Below are positions 54,452 through 63,200 of a stretch of DNA of 64,000 nt, one piece after another. Source of the DNA: JAHQVI01 sp963749875 (GTDB lineage Bacteria > Pseudomonadota > Alphaproteobacteria > Rhizobiales > Rhodomicrobiaceae); assembly GCA_963749875.1 (NCBI GenBank), contig CAVVOX010000008.1:104689-168688 (forward strand), given 5' to 3'. The notes below the pieces were generated by a model. That model ran no database searches. It was not told the DNA's origin and saw only the letters and a program-made list of their open reading frames with translations. The position numbers were made by a program, and so were the translations under genes. How positions within the stretch are numbered: the stretch's first letter is position 1; each line of letters opens with the position of its first letter.

Positions 54452-55807
54452 TCAGGCGGCGTTGCCCGCGCCCGGCAAGGTCCGCTCGATCTCGCGCCTC
54501 AGCCGGGCGGCGGGTATCGCCTCGTCGATCTCCACGTCGGCCCAGGTCACGACATCTCCATCGGACATCGCCCGCTTAAGCTTCGCGCCATGTGCGAGCC
54601 CGAGCGGCAGATAGCCGTTTGCGACGGAAATATCCGCCGGGCGCAGTCCCCCTGAGACGGTGTAGCCGCCCTCGCCGTCGAGGATCTCGCCAGCCGCAAG
54701 GTCTTTCTTGGCCATGGCCACCGCGTCGGCGCGAAACGAGGTTGCGGCGCCTGTCGGCTCGCCGCGAAGTCCGACCGACGCCACCGAGACTGGCAGTTCC
54801 AGGCCGATCAGGTGCCAGCGCTTGTAAACGGCCACGTAGCGGCCCGAAGGATCGGTCGTCACCTTATATTCCTCGAAGCAGTTCCGCAGATATTCCGTAT
54901 CGCCCTCGATACAGACCCAGACCCCCATGCGAATGTCATTCGGAATCGGCTCTCCATCCGCCGTCAGGGACGAGATGACCTCCACCATGCCTTTGCGCTC
55001 GAGTTGTCCGCCCTCGGAGCGCGGCCGCATCAATGTCGCGATGTCCTCGATCGCGCCCGGCGGATAGGTCAATCCGCCCGAGGGCGCATCCAGACCTGTC
55101 GCATTGGCAATTGCTGAGGATTCGATTGCGGGCTTCGATCCGTCCAGGAAGGCGGTGAACATCTTCGGGTTGAGACGCCCGCGTTCGGCTTGCTCGCGCG
55201 TCAGGCCCCAATGATCCCAGACCGTGTCCGGCGTCGCCTGCCGATATTGCGGCAGCCATTTGTGGCCCCGTCCAGCGGCCACGACGTTGAACCCGCAAGT
55301 GCGCGCCCAATCGACCAGGTCGCAGGTGAGGGCAGGCTGATCGCCATAGGCCATGCTGTAGACGAGGCCGGCTTCGCGCGCCTTCTGCGCCAGACCCGCG
55401 CCGCAGAAGGCGTCGGCCTCCACCGTCACATTGACGACGTGCTTGCCCTGGGCGAAGGCCCCAAGGCAATGCTCGACCGCGGCCACTGGATTGCCGGTAC
55501 ATTCGACGATCAGCTCGATCTGCGGATGCTCCACAAGCGCGCGCCAATCCTCGCCGACATAGGTGGTCCCGAGCTTGGCCGCCTCGTCCAGATTGGCGGC
55601 GGCGAAGCGGTCCTCCTGCCAGCCCACCAGCGCCAGATTGGACCGCGCAGTCTCGGGCAACAGATCGACGACACCGATCAGATGAATGCCGGGAAGACGG
55701 CGGATCTGGGCCAGAAACATAGAGCCGAACTTGCCGGCGCCGATCATGCCGATCCGGATCGGATTGTTTTCCTCGGCGCGCTGGCGGAGCTTGGCGAAGA
55801 AATTCAT
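54452..55807 (-). CDS. NAD(P)-dependent oxidoreductase with C-terminal SAF domain
   Basis: A 451-residue protein with an N-terminal Rossmann fold (PIRIGMIGAGKFGSMFLAQI, about residues 16-35) and the motif VECTGNPVAAVEHCLGAFAQ, as in homoserine dehydrogenase-like and Gfo/Idh/MocA-like enzymes. The C-terminal 80 residues form an SAF domain (AMAKKDLAAGEILDGEGGYT, LPLGLAHGAKLKRAMSDGDV), the module also found in antifreeze-like and FlgA proteins. The combination is known in sugar-acid catabolic dehydrogenases, but the substrate here is unknown. It stands alone, divergent from nothing obvious. Confidence 0.83.
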   Translation of the reverse strand: MNFFAKLRQRAEENNPIRIGMIGAGKFGSMFLAQIRRLPGIHLIGVVDLLPETARSNLALVGWQEDRFAAANLDEAAKLGTTYVGEDWRALVEHPQIELIVECTGNPVAAVEHCLGAFAQGKHVVNVTVEADAFCGAGLAQKAREAGLVYSMAYGDQPALTCDLVDWARTCGFNVVAAGRGHKWLPQYRQATPDTVWDHWGLTREQAERGRLNPKMFTAFLDGSKPAIESSAIANATGLDAPSGGLTYPPGAIEDIATLMRPRSEGGQLERKGMVEVISSLTADGEPIPNDIRMGVWVCIEGDTEYLRNCFEEYKVTTDPSGRYVAVYKRWHLIGLELPVSVASVGLRGEPTGAATSFRADAVAMAKKDLAAGEILDGEGGYTVSGGLRPADISVANGYLPLGLAHGAKLKRAMSDGDVVTWADVEIDEAIPAARLRREIERTLPGAGNAA

Positions 55808-55973
55808 TGGACAGACCTCCCTATGAGAACGGCTTTGCGGAATCCGCTTTTGAGCTATTCTCTACCAATCCGGGGTACAGGGGAAGCGGCAGTACGGGAT
55901 CGGCCCTTGACACAGGGGCGGATCGGTTGTGAGCGACGTTTCGGTGCGCCGCAGGCCGATGAGACGCCGGCCG

Positions 55974-56288
55974 TTACCGGCTGATCGTCTGAATCACGGA
56001 AAACCCCTCAAAGGATGGGCTGCCGATATAGGGGGGCGTATTCTGCCCGGCATCTTTGTGCGCGTCGCGGAAGGACTGGCTTTTCGTCCAGGCGACGAAG
56101 TCGGCCTCGCTCGCCCAGACCGTATGGGAGGCGTAGAGCGTGTGATCGTCATGCTCAGGCCCGCGCAGGAGATGAAACTCGACGAAGCCCGGTTCCTTGG
56201 CGAGATGGCTCTCCCGGTTGAGCCAGACCGCCTCGAAATCCGCCTCCGATCCCTTCTTGACGCGAAACCGGTTCATGGCAATGAACAT
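55974..56288 (-). CDS. Antibiotic-biosynthesis-monooxygenase fold protein, probable HmuQ-like heme oxygenase
   Basis: A 104-residue protein preceded by GGGGAGAG, starting MFIAMNRFRVKKGSEADFEA. The ferredoxin-like ABM fold is suggested by PGFVEFHLLRGPEHDDHTLY and SHTVWASEADFVAWTKSQSF. The segment NRFRVKKG with W-x-x-R-E-S-H-L resembles rhizobial HmuQ/HmuD and IsdG heme-degrading enzymes, in which an Asn, a Trp and a His are essential; candidates for all three are present (Asn-6, the Trp in TVWAS, a His). The hemS gene is 20 kb away. Heme cleavage is inference from resemblance. Confidence 0.75.
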   Translation of the reverse strand: MFIAMNRFRVKKGSEADFEAVWLNRESHLAKEPGFVEFHLLRGPEHDDHTLYASHTVWASEADFVAWTKSQSFRDAHKDAGQNTPPYIGSPSFEGFSVIQTISR

Positions 56289-56405
56289 GCTCGTCTCTCC
56301 CCTTGCTTCACTCGCCCGCCTCTCACTGGCAGATATCGCGGGCATTGTTGTGACCCGCGCCCATGCGATCCTGGACCGGCGGGCGGGCCGCGCCTGCTGC
56401 CGATG

Positions 56406-57638
56406 TCACAGGCCCTTCCGCAGCCTGTTCAATTCCTCCAGCCCCGCATAGCCGTCGGCGGGTTTGATGCCGGCCTTCCGCTGAAAATTGCGCACGGCGC
56501 GCATCGTGGCGCGTCCGACGCGCCCATCCGTACCGGCCGTATCGAATCCGATCGCGGTGAGCCGGCGCTGCACTTCCTTGATCTCGTCGAGTGAAAGCGG
56601 CCGCTCGCCGCCTGGGAATTGCTGCACGAACGGGCCCTCGCCGGCGATCTGGTCGGCAAGATAGCAGATCGCCAGCGTATATAGATTTGATGGGTTATAG
56701 GACTTTATCGCCCGGAAGTTGCGCGTGATCAGCAATACCGGTCCTCTTCGAACCGGCTGCCAAAGCCACGCTTTTTCACGGGAATTGGGAAAGGGCTTGC
56801 CATTCGCCCGCTTCACCCCCAGCTTGCGCCATGCCGCAATGGAGCGCATTCCCCGCCGGCGCGGACTGACGCCCTTCGGCAGCCGGACCTCATAGCCCCA
56901 GCCTTCGCCCGGCCGGTAATTGCCGCGCTCCCGCAGATAGCGCGCGGTGCCGGCGAAGGCATCGTCCGGCGGCCCGAAGGGCGAGATACGGCCATCGCCG
57001 TCGAAATCGACGCCCATATTCAGCCAGACTTCCGGCATCCATTGCGTATGGCCCATCGCGCCCGCCCATGAGCCGACCATCTCGTCGGGTCTCGCCCATC
57101 CGCGCTGAATGATCACGAGCGCGTTGAGGAGCTCCTTTTCCCAATAGGAGCGGCGCCGCGGCTCGCCCCAGGCCAGTGCCGAGAGTGCGGGAATGACGGG
57201 ACGCATATGGTTGGGATTGGTGACCACATCGCCGAATGCGGACTCCATTCCCCACAGGCCGAGCATGATGTAGCGGTCGACGCCGTATTTCTTCTCGATC
57301 CGGTCGAGGATCGGCGCGTGATCCTTGGCGCGCTCCTTGCCCCTCTGGATGCGCCAGTCGGAGACGCGCCGGTTGAGATATTGCCAGGCCTTTTCCTTAA
57401 ATTCCGGCTGCGCGCGATAGAGGGCATAGACCGAAACATCCGGCTCGACATCCGCCATGACCGCGTTGTAGACGGCATCCGAAATCCCGCGCGCGCGGGC
57501 GCGCCGCCGAAAACGCGCCACCCATTTGGGGAAACTCAGGGATGATTTGTGCGCAAGAGCGGAACCGCCATGCACATAAAGCGCCATTGCGGCAATAGCG
57601 CCGTTCAGCAGAGCGCGGCGTGTGATGCATTGAGTCAT
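56406..57638 (-). CDS. Lytic murein transglycosylase (MltB type)
   Basis: A 410-residue periplasmic enzyme that cleaves peptidoglycan to 1,6-anhydro-muropeptides. A signal sequence occupies residues about 8-30 (ALLNGAIAAMALYVHGGSAL). The SLT_2 domain has the catalytic glutamate near 132 in LGLWGMESAFGDV, followed by VGSWAGAMGHTQWMPEVWLN and NYRPGEGWGYEVRLP. The C-terminal 65 residues are a PG_binding_1 domain (LDEIKEVQRRLTAIGFDTAG, TMRAVRNFQRKAGIKPADGY). Repeat copy D ends 9 bp upstream of the start codon, so its promoter must lie inside or beyond the repeat. Confidence 0.94.
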   Translation of the reverse strand: MTQCITRRALLNGAIAAMALYVHGGSALAHKSSLSFPKWVARFRRRARARGISDAVYNAVMADVEPDVSVYALYRAQPEFKEKAWQYLNRRVSDWRIQRGKERAKDHAPILDRIEKKYGVDRYIMLGLWGMESAFGDVVTNPNHMRPVIPALSALAWGEPRRRSYWEKELLNALVIIQRGWARPDEMVGSWAGAMGHTQWMPEVWLNMGVDFDGDGRISPFGPPDDAFAGTARYLRERGNYRPGEGWGYEVRLPKGVSPRRRGMRSIAAWRKLGVKRANGKPFPNSREKAWLWQPVRRGPVLLITRNFRAIKSYNPSNLYTLAICYLADQIAGEGPFVQQFPGGERPLSLDEIKEVQRRLTAIGFDTAGTDGRVGRATMRAVRNFQRKAGIKPADGYAGLEELNRLRKGL

Positions 57639-57647
57639 TGCGTCTCA

Positions 57648-57755
57648 CTAGCGCGACGCGCGTCCCATTGGACGTGGGAACAGTTGCGCTAACCTATTGA
57701 AATAGATCAACTTAACCTCGTTCAAGTGAGTCTACTTGAACGAGGGTTGATCTAG
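57648..57755. repeat. CTAG-bounded composite palindrome, copy D
   Basis: 108 bp, from CTAGCGCGACGCGCGTCC to GTTGATCTAG, same length and module structure as copy C. The first hairpin is GCGTCCcattGGACGT and the second has arms AACCTCGTTCAAGTG and TACTTGAACGAGG. It sits between mltB (starting 9 bp away on the minus strand) and the end of the mocA-like gene. Confidence 0.8.
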
Positions 57756-57854
57756 CGCGTCTTGGATGGAATTGCCAAGGGGTTTGATGGCCTCGGATCG
57801 ACGCACAGGATCGTCCGCGACCCGCCCGAAGATGGGTTATTCGACAAGCGCGGA

Positions 57855-58499
57855 CTACGTTCCCGGCATTTTCGCGCGGAAGCGTTCCAGGTCCTTCGGC
57901 GTATCGATGTCGATGACGAAATGATCATTTGCAGCGTCATAACGCCGCGTGAGCTGCGGATTGTCATCGATGAATTTGCGGGCGGTCAGCTCGGGGCCGC
58001 GGGCTCGGATTTTCGCAATGATCTCCGGCGGGAAAACGACCGGATTGCCCCGTTCGCCCCGATAATAGGGGATCAGAATCCGGCGGCGATCGCTTTCGGC
58101 GAACGCCTTCACCAGATCGCGGATATCTCCGGAGATCAGCGCCGCCTGATCCGCAAGCGCCACGATCAGCGCGCCGTATCCTTCGGGTGTCCCTTCCAGG
58201 CCGGCGCGGACTGAAGTCGCCTGCCCATCGGCGAAACGCGGGTTCTCGACGAAGCTGAGCGGCAGCCCCGCAAGCGCCTGCCGCACCGCGTCCGCCTCAT
58301 ATCCGACGACCACATGCACATTGCCGCCCGCCTCCAGATAGGCGCGCGCCGTTCGCCGCACGAGCGGTTCGCCCCCGATCCCGATCAGCAGCTTGTTCCG
58401 CTCGCCCATCCGGCTGGAAAGGCCCGCGGCGACCAGGACGACGGCAAATCCCAGCGGCGCGGACCGCCGCGCGGACGCCTTGTCACTCTCGTCGCTCAT
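57855..58499 (-). CDS. MocA-like nucleotidyltransferase
   Basis: A 214-residue protein of the MobA-like NTP transferase family. The nucleotide-binding start is VVLVAAGLSSRMGERNKLLI, with KLL replacing the usual KLL/P loop of MocA. ALIVALADQAALISGDIRDL contains the aspartate after LAD where MocA has GDxP/Q, and YRGERGNPVVFPPEII is the MocA/CTP-type motif. Such enzymes attach CMP to molybdopterin (MocA) or activate other small molecules. No xanthine dehydrogenase-type genes are adjacent, so the Mo cofactor role remains likely but unproven. Confidence 0.85.
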   Translation of the reverse strand: MSDESDKASARRSAPLGFAVVLVAAGLSSRMGERNKLLIGIGGEPLVRRTARAYLEAGGNVHVVVGYEADAVRQALAGLPLSFVENPRFADGQATSVRAGLEGTPEGYGALIVALADQAALISGDIRDLVKAFAESDRRRILIPYYRGERGNPVVFPPEIIAKIRARGPELTARKFIDDNPQLTRRYDAANDHFVIDIDTPKDLERFRAKMPGT

Positions 58500-58760
58500 G
58501 AGCGGTGTCCTCCACCGGCGCAGCCTGACGCAGGCAACTCATTTCGGCAAGCATTGGGATGGACTTCTACGACGAGGCAAATGGCCCCGGTCTCCCTCTC
58601 TCTACATCAAAAGGACGAGCAAGTCTGAGCGTACTTTCCAAACTCTGCATCCCACATTAAGACACAACGGCATTCGGCGCGCCGCGGAACCATGACGCGT
58701 GGTATGCTCAGGAATGAAATGCTACATTTGACCCGGCGAAAACACGCTTTAAAGAAACGT

Positions 58761-59342
58761 ATGAATTCAAGATCGAACGGCACGCTCGCGGAAGAAATCC
58801 GGCGTGTATTGGCGGATCAGATTGCCCGTGGGCGCCTGGCGCCCGGCGTGGCATTGGAGGAAACCGAGCTCGCGCGCCAGTTCGGCGTGTCGCGAACGCC
58901 TGTCCGCGAAGCCATCAGGCAGCTCGAAGCGCTCGGATTTGCCGAGGCCCGTCCCCGGCGCGGCGCAATCGTTGCGGCGATCACCAAGCGGCGGCTGGAT
59001 GAGATGTTCAACGTGATGATGGAGCTGGAATGCCTGTGTGCCCGCGAGGCGGCGGCAAAGATGCTGCCGGCCGAGCGCCAGGAGCTTGCCGCCGTTCATC
59101 AGCAGTCGGCGGAATTCGTGAAAAAGGAAGATCTGGAGCGTTACTACGAGCTGAACGACATCTTTCATGACCTGATTTACTCAGGGGGTCACAACGAATT
59201 CCTCGCCGAATTGACGATTTCGGTACGCCAGCGCCGGAGGCGATCGATTTCAGCCTGTCAGGCCATGACGCTGCGGTCCGCGCGGAGGCGAAATGGGACT
59301 GCCGCCGATCAGGAACCTGGCGCGGACGTCGCGGCCAGATAG
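58761..59342 (+). CDS. GntR/FadR-family regulator with damaged C-terminus
   Basis: The N-terminal winged helix is complete (LAEEIRRVLADQIARGRLAP, RQFGVSRTPVREAIRQLEAL) and the FCD ligand domain is recognisable through MFNVMMELECLCAREAAAKM and YELNDIFHDLIYSGGHNEFL. After TISVRQR the text becomes arginine-rich and unlike the family, ending after 193 residues where about 230 are expected. A frameshift near 59235 or a deletion that brought the allophanate hydrolase gene close would explain it. The last 34 bp overlap that convergent gene. GntR proteins often control such hydrolase operons. Confidence 0.75.
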   Translation: MNSRSNGTLAEEIRRVLADQIARGRLAPGVALEETELARQFGVSRTPVREAIRQLEALGFAEARPRRGAIVAAITKRRLDEMFNVMMELECLCAREAAAKMLPAERQELAAVHQQSAEFVKKEDLERYYELNDIFHDLIYSGGHNEFLAELTISVRQRRRRSISACQAMTLRSARRRNGTAADQEPGADVAAR

Positions 59343-61114
59343 CTGCGCCATCCCCCGAAATCCGACACATCCTCGGCGCAGGCGGTTCCGGCGGCCTCTA
59401 CGAGAAACCCTTTAGGCTGCGTGCCGTCGCTGAGGATCAACGTCCCGATCGATAGCGGTGGGGAGACTTCGGCGAGGAACGCGCCGACCATTTCCTGGGG
59501 CAGCGCCCAAACCTCCACCGCGATGGCCGCGCCTTCTCCCTCTCCGACGCGCAGCAGGCCGGGACGCTGCGGCTTTCCTCCTGACAGGGCGAAGAACCGG
59601 TAATCTGGCTTGGTCGTCGCTTTCCGCAGAAAGATGCCGCCGCGCGAGGCGAGTTGGCCGTTGAGCGGCAGGCCGGACATATGAGCACCGACGACGGCGA
59701 TTTCCGTGAAGCCGGCCGGCGCGTCCGGCACGCGTCCCGGCGGGACGGGCAATGGCCTGAGCGTTGCACCCTGCGTCACGCCGCTCCGCATATGGAACCG
59801 TTCGCCGAGCCCTGCGAGTATTCCCTCCCTTTCCCGCGGGGCGATCAGCGTCAGCCCGGCGGGACGGCCAGCGGACCGGAACGCGCCGGGGACCGCCAGT
59901 GCGCACAGATCGAGCAGATTGACGAAATTCGTATAGGTGCCAAGACGGGAATTGGTCAGGACCGGTTCCGCAGCCACCTCCGCCACGGTGTAGACGGTCG
60001 GTATGCTTGGCACGGCCAGCATGTCGATGTCACGCCAGACGTGCTCGGTCTCCCGGCGCAGTTCGGCAAGCTGATAGAGGCCGGCGAAGGTGTCGGCGGC
60101 GGTGATGGATGCAGCGGGCTCGATGATCTGCCGCGTGACGGGATGCAGTGCGTCGGGCCGGGTTTCGATCAGGGTACGGATCGCCTGATAGCGTTCCGCC
60201 ACCCAGGGGCCGGAATAGAGCAGCTCCGCGACTTTGCGGAAGGGAGAAAGATCGACCTCGACAAGCTCGGCGCCGAGCTGTTTCAGCGTATGGATATGGG
60301 CCTCGAAAGCACGCTCGGCCGCTTCGTCACCGAAGAACGCGCGGCCTTGCGGTGACGGGATGCCGATACGCAGGACCGGCGGGGTATGGATCATGCCGGG
60401 CGAGATGGCCCGCGAATAAGGGTCGCCCCGATCCGGTTTCGCCATCACCGAAAGGGCGCGCCAGGCAAAGTCAACGCTCAGCGCGAATATCGAAACGCAA
60501 TCAAGCGTCCGGCAGGCCGGAACAACCCCGCGCGTTGAGATCGCCCCCAAGCTCGGCTTCAGCCCGACGATATTGTTGAGCGCCGCCGGCACGCGTCCCG
60601 AGCCCGCCGTGTCGGTGCCGAGAGCGAAACTGACCAGCCCGCGCGCCACCGCGACCGCCGAACCGGACGATGACCCGCCGGGCACCAGCTCGGGATCGAC
60701 GGCATTGCGCGGCGCCGGATAGGGGGTGCGCACGCCGACAAGGCCGGCGGCGAACTGGTCGAGATTGGTCTTGCCGACGAGGATCGCGCCCGCTTCGATG
60801 AGCAGGTCAACGCAGGGCGCGTTCGCTTCCGGCACATCGGCGAAGTCCGGACAGGCCGCGGTGGTCGGCACCCCGGCGATATTGATATTGTCTTTGACCG
60901 CGAATGGAATGCTCCAAAGGGGTCTTGCCGGATCGAATGAGCCGAGGCTCGCCGCCGCGACTTTGGCCTCATCCTTGCCGATCAGCGCTATGAAGATGCC
61001 AGGATCGTTCACCGCCTCGATGCGGGCATAGACAGCGTCGAGCATTTCGGACGCGCTGAGCCCTTCGGCATAATCGGCGTGAAGGCTGGCAATATTCAGA
61101 TCAAGATCGGTCAT
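59309..61114 (-). CDS. atzF: Allophanate hydrolase
   Basis: A 601-residue enzyme that splits allophanate into ammonia and CO2, the second step of ATP-dependent urea breakdown. The amidase-signature domain shows the full catalytic triad: Lys near 74 in PFAVKDN, Ser of GGSSSGSAVA (148-150) and the nucleophile Ser near 172 in LGTDTAGSGRVPA. The last 170 residues form the allophanate hydrolase C domain (AVVGAHMSGLPLNGQLASRG, YRFFALSGGKPQRPGL, GWRSYLAA). Urea carboxylase, normally encoded beside it, is absent from the window, and an IS5-family element begins 158 bp upstream of the start. Confidence 0.94.
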   Translation of the reverse strand: MTDLDLNIASLHADYAEGLSASEMLDAVYARIEAVNDPGIFIALIGKDEAKVAAASLGSFDPARPLWSIPFAVKDNINIAGVPTTAACPDFADVPEANAPCVDLLIEAGAILVGKTNLDQFAAGLVGVRTPYPAPRNAVDPELVPGGSSSGSAVAVARGLVSFALGTDTAGSGRVPAALNNIVGLKPSLGAISTRGVVPACRTLDCVSIFALSVDFAWRALSVMAKPDRGDPYSRAISPGMIHTPPVLRIGIPSPQGRAFFGDEAAERAFEAHIHTLKQLGAELVEVDLSPFRKVAELLYSGPWVAERYQAIRTLIETRPDALHPVTRQIIEPAASITAADTFAGLYQLAELRRETEHVWRDIDMLAVPSIPTVYTVAEVAAEPVLTNSRLGTYTNFVNLLDLCALAVPGAFRSAGRPAGLTLIAPREREGILAGLGERFHMRSGVTQGATLRPLPVPPGRVPDAPAGFTEIAVVGAHMSGLPLNGQLASRGGIFLRKATTKPDYRFFALSGGKPQRPGLLRVGEGEGAAIAVEVWALPQEMVGAFLAEVSPPLSIGTLILSDGTQPKGFLVEAAGTACAEDVSDFGGWRSYLAATSAPGS

Positions 61115-61149
61115 CGGGTCTCTGCTCTTGAATGATCATCTTGGCTGTA

Positions 61150-61234
61150 TGACCCCTCACCCGGCGCTGTGCGCCGCCCTCTCTGTAGGGTCGGTTCAGT
61201 TTCGTAGGATGGGTTGAGCACAGCGAAACCCATC
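61150..61234. repeat. Dispersed repeat remnants between atzF and the IS element
   Basis: CCCCTCACCCGGCGC followed by CCCTCTCTGTAGGG resembles half of the unit at 41992-42100, and GTAGGATGGGTTGAG...GAAACCCATC (61204-61234) matches the unit at 33801-33832. The two lie back to back, which suggests this short stretch has collected repeats. Confidence 0.5.
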
Positions 61235-61271
61235 GCCGGTATCGCGAGATTGGCGGGTTTCCGCCCGCTAG

Positions 61272-62651
61272 CAGGCTGCTGAAAAACCCCGAGGATGACA
61301 GTCTGTGGCGAATATGATTCCGTGCTTTCTGGAATGCCAGGGAGGACGGAATGCGCGGTTCGGATTTGCGGTCTGGGGAGCTTTTTTCTTACGTCGATCT
61401 TGAGGAGCGTGTGCCGGCGAAGCATCCGCTGCGCAAGATCCGGCAGATCGTCAACGATGTGCTCCAGAGTCTGGATAGCGAATTTGCCAGGCTTTATGCC
61501 GCCCACGGCCGCCCCTCGATCCCGCCGGAATGGCTGCTTCGAGCCTCGTTGTTGCAGGCGTTTTACACCGTCCGATCGGAACGCCAGCTGATGGAGCAAC
61601 TCGACTACAATCTGCTCTATCGCTGGTTTGTGGGTCTCGGCATCGACGACCCGGTCTGGGTGCCGACGGTGTTTACGAAGAACCGGGACCGGTTGCTCGA
61701 GGCCGATGTTGCGAAGCAGTTCCTGAGCCGGCTGCTGGCGCATCAGGAGGTCAGCCCGCTTTTGTCGGACGAGCATTTTTCGGTCGACGGCGCGCAACTC
61801 CATGCCTGGGCGTCGATGAAGAGCTTCGTGCCGAAAGAGATGGCGGCGACCTCCGGCGAGGGACCTGACACGCCGTCGGCACCTGACACGTCCCACGCCC
61901 TGGCGCCCGTTGCGGCGGTGGGTAGCGATGCCGCTCCATCCAGCGAAACTGATCAAACCGCGCCTTTGCCGGAGCCCGCGGATGCAGCCGAAACCGAAAA
62001 CCAGCGCCGCAATGCCGAATTGGACTTCCGTGGCCAGAAGCGATCGAACGCCACCCATGTCTCGACGACCGACCCAGAGGCTAGCCTCTACCGAAAAGGC
62101 CAAGGCAAGGAAGCCAAGCTCTCCTATCTCGGCCATACGCTGATGGAGAACCGCACCGGCCTGATTGTCGAGGCCAGCGTCACCACGGTGTCGGGATATG
62201 CCGAACGCGAGGCGGCGGTCGCGATGATCGAAAGCCATCGCTCCGGCCGGCGGCGGGTGACGCTCGGTGCCGACAAGGGCTATGACGCGGGCGAGTTCGT
62301 AAAGGACCTGCGCGCGCTGAACGTCACGCCGCACATCGCGCAGAACGACACCGCGCGCCGCTCGGCGATCGATGGCCGTACAACCCGGCATCCCGGCTAT
62401 GCGGTGAGCCGGCAGAAGCGCAAGCGCATCGAGGAGCCGTTCGGCTGGGGCAAGACGATCGGCGGCCTCGCCCGGCCGATGCTGCGCGGCGTGGCGCGAC
62501 TTGGCTTCAAGTTCATCCTGACGATGGCCGCGTATGACTTGATCCGGCGGCCCAAACTCCTCGCCGCATGAAGGCGGCAGAAGGAAAAAAAGACCGATTG
62601 CTCCGTGAAAGCGCAAGATAGTTCCAGGTCGACAGGATTTTCAGCAGCCTG
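61272..62651 (+). mobile_element. IS5-family insertion sequence (about 1.38 kb)
   Basis: Terminal inverted repeats are clear: the left end reads CAGGCTGCTGAAAAACCC, and the complement of the right end reads CAGGCTGCTGAAAATCC. Both ends are flanked by CTAG (61268-61271 and 62652-62655), a 4-bp target duplication of the YTAR type used by IS5-group elements. The element carries one intact transposase gene. It separates allophanate hydrolase from the DUF6980-like gene. Confidence 0.9.
61351..62571 (+). CDS. IS5-family transposase
   Basis: A 406-residue DDE transposase with an N-terminal DUF772-type domain (SYVDLEERVPAKHPLRKIRQ, LLRASLLQAFYTVRSERQLM). The catalytic residues are Asp in HFSVDGAQLHAWAS, Asp in VTLGADKGYDAGEF and Glu in KRIEEPFGWGKTIGG. 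Between the first and second aspartates lies an unconserved alanine/proline/acidic stretch of about 60 residues (AVGSDAAPSSETDQTAPLPE). The frame is intact, so the element may be functional. Confidence 0.95.
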   Translation: MRGSDLRSGELFSYVDLEERVPAKHPLRKIRQIVNDVLQSLDSEFARLYAAHGRPSIPPEWLLRASLLQAFYTVRSERQLMEQLDYNLLYRWFVGLGIDDPVWVPTVFTKNRDRLLEADVAKQFLSRLLAHQEVSPLLSDEHFSVDGAQLHAWASMKSFVPKEMAATSGEGPDTPSAPDTSHALAPVAAVGSDAAPSSETDQTAPLPEPADAAETENQRRNAELDFRGQKRSNATHVSTTDPEASLYRKGQGKEAKLSYLGHTLMENRTGLIVEASVTTVSGYAEREAAVAMIESHRSGRRRVTLGADKGYDAGEFVKDLRALNVTPHIAQNDTARRSAIDGRTTRHPGYAVSRQKRKRIEEPFGWGKTIGGLARPMLRGVARLGFKFILTMAAYDLIRRPKLLAA

Positions 62652-62682
62652 CTAGGAGAGGGCAAGAAGACTTCACCTCACC

Positions 62683-63049
62683 TTAACACGCACTAATTTC
62701 TATTTCCCTCGGCGCGATTCGGCGGAGAGATAACGCTCGGGAAAGCTTTTCGGAGTTGTTCGGATCGAGCTCGGTCGCCTCGACCTCGTCGAACGAGAAG
62801 CGGTCCGCGCTTCCATTGTGGCAGCCGCGTTCCGCACCAGGGGCAATGGTCCAGCAGGATATAGTGGGCGCTGCTGTCGTGGATCGGAATGCCATATTCG
62901 TCGAACAGCTCATCATAGACGAGCACCGTGTCGGGGCAGTCGAACGGGGTGCTGGGCTGCTCGCATCGATGATCGAGCGCCTTCCTCATCGTAGCGCAGC
63001 AATGGCGGAGATTGGTCGGTGTGGGCCGCCACGGCCAATCGAGCGGCAT
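62683..63049 (-). CDS. DUF6980-like protein (frameshifted)
   Basis: A small protein with paired cysteines and histidines: LRHCCATMRKALDHRCEQ, then FDCPDTVLVYDELFDEYGIP, ILLDHCPWCGTRLPQWKR. This resembles the DUF6980 family, whose C/H pattern suggests metal binding. At 62805-62806 one extra C (G on the coding strand) shifts the frame; removing it continues DRFSFDEVEATELDPNNSEK to the stop at 62683. No ATG fits the conserved HCC start exactly, so 63049 is taken. It lies 27 bp beyond the IS5 element. Confidence 0.65.
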
Positions 63050-63156
63050 CTGGAGCGCATGGTGGGTGGGAACAGGCCAGCAGACATCGCAAATCTCTCA
63101 AACCACGCCATCTTTGGGAAGGCAACGTCGGGGGCGCTGCTTCCATAGCATGGCGG

Positions 63157-63170
63157 CCCCCCCCCCCCCC
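63157..63170. repeat. Homopolymer of 14 C residues
   Basis: A run of 14 C between TGGCGG and GTCCTC, 31 bp before the start of the damaged dehydrogenase gene. It is by far the longest single-base run noticed in the window. Such runs can be slippage tracts for phase variation but also sites of sequencing error. Confidence 0.7.
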
Positions 63171-63200
63171 GTCCTCACTGGAACGGCTGAGGAAAACCCC

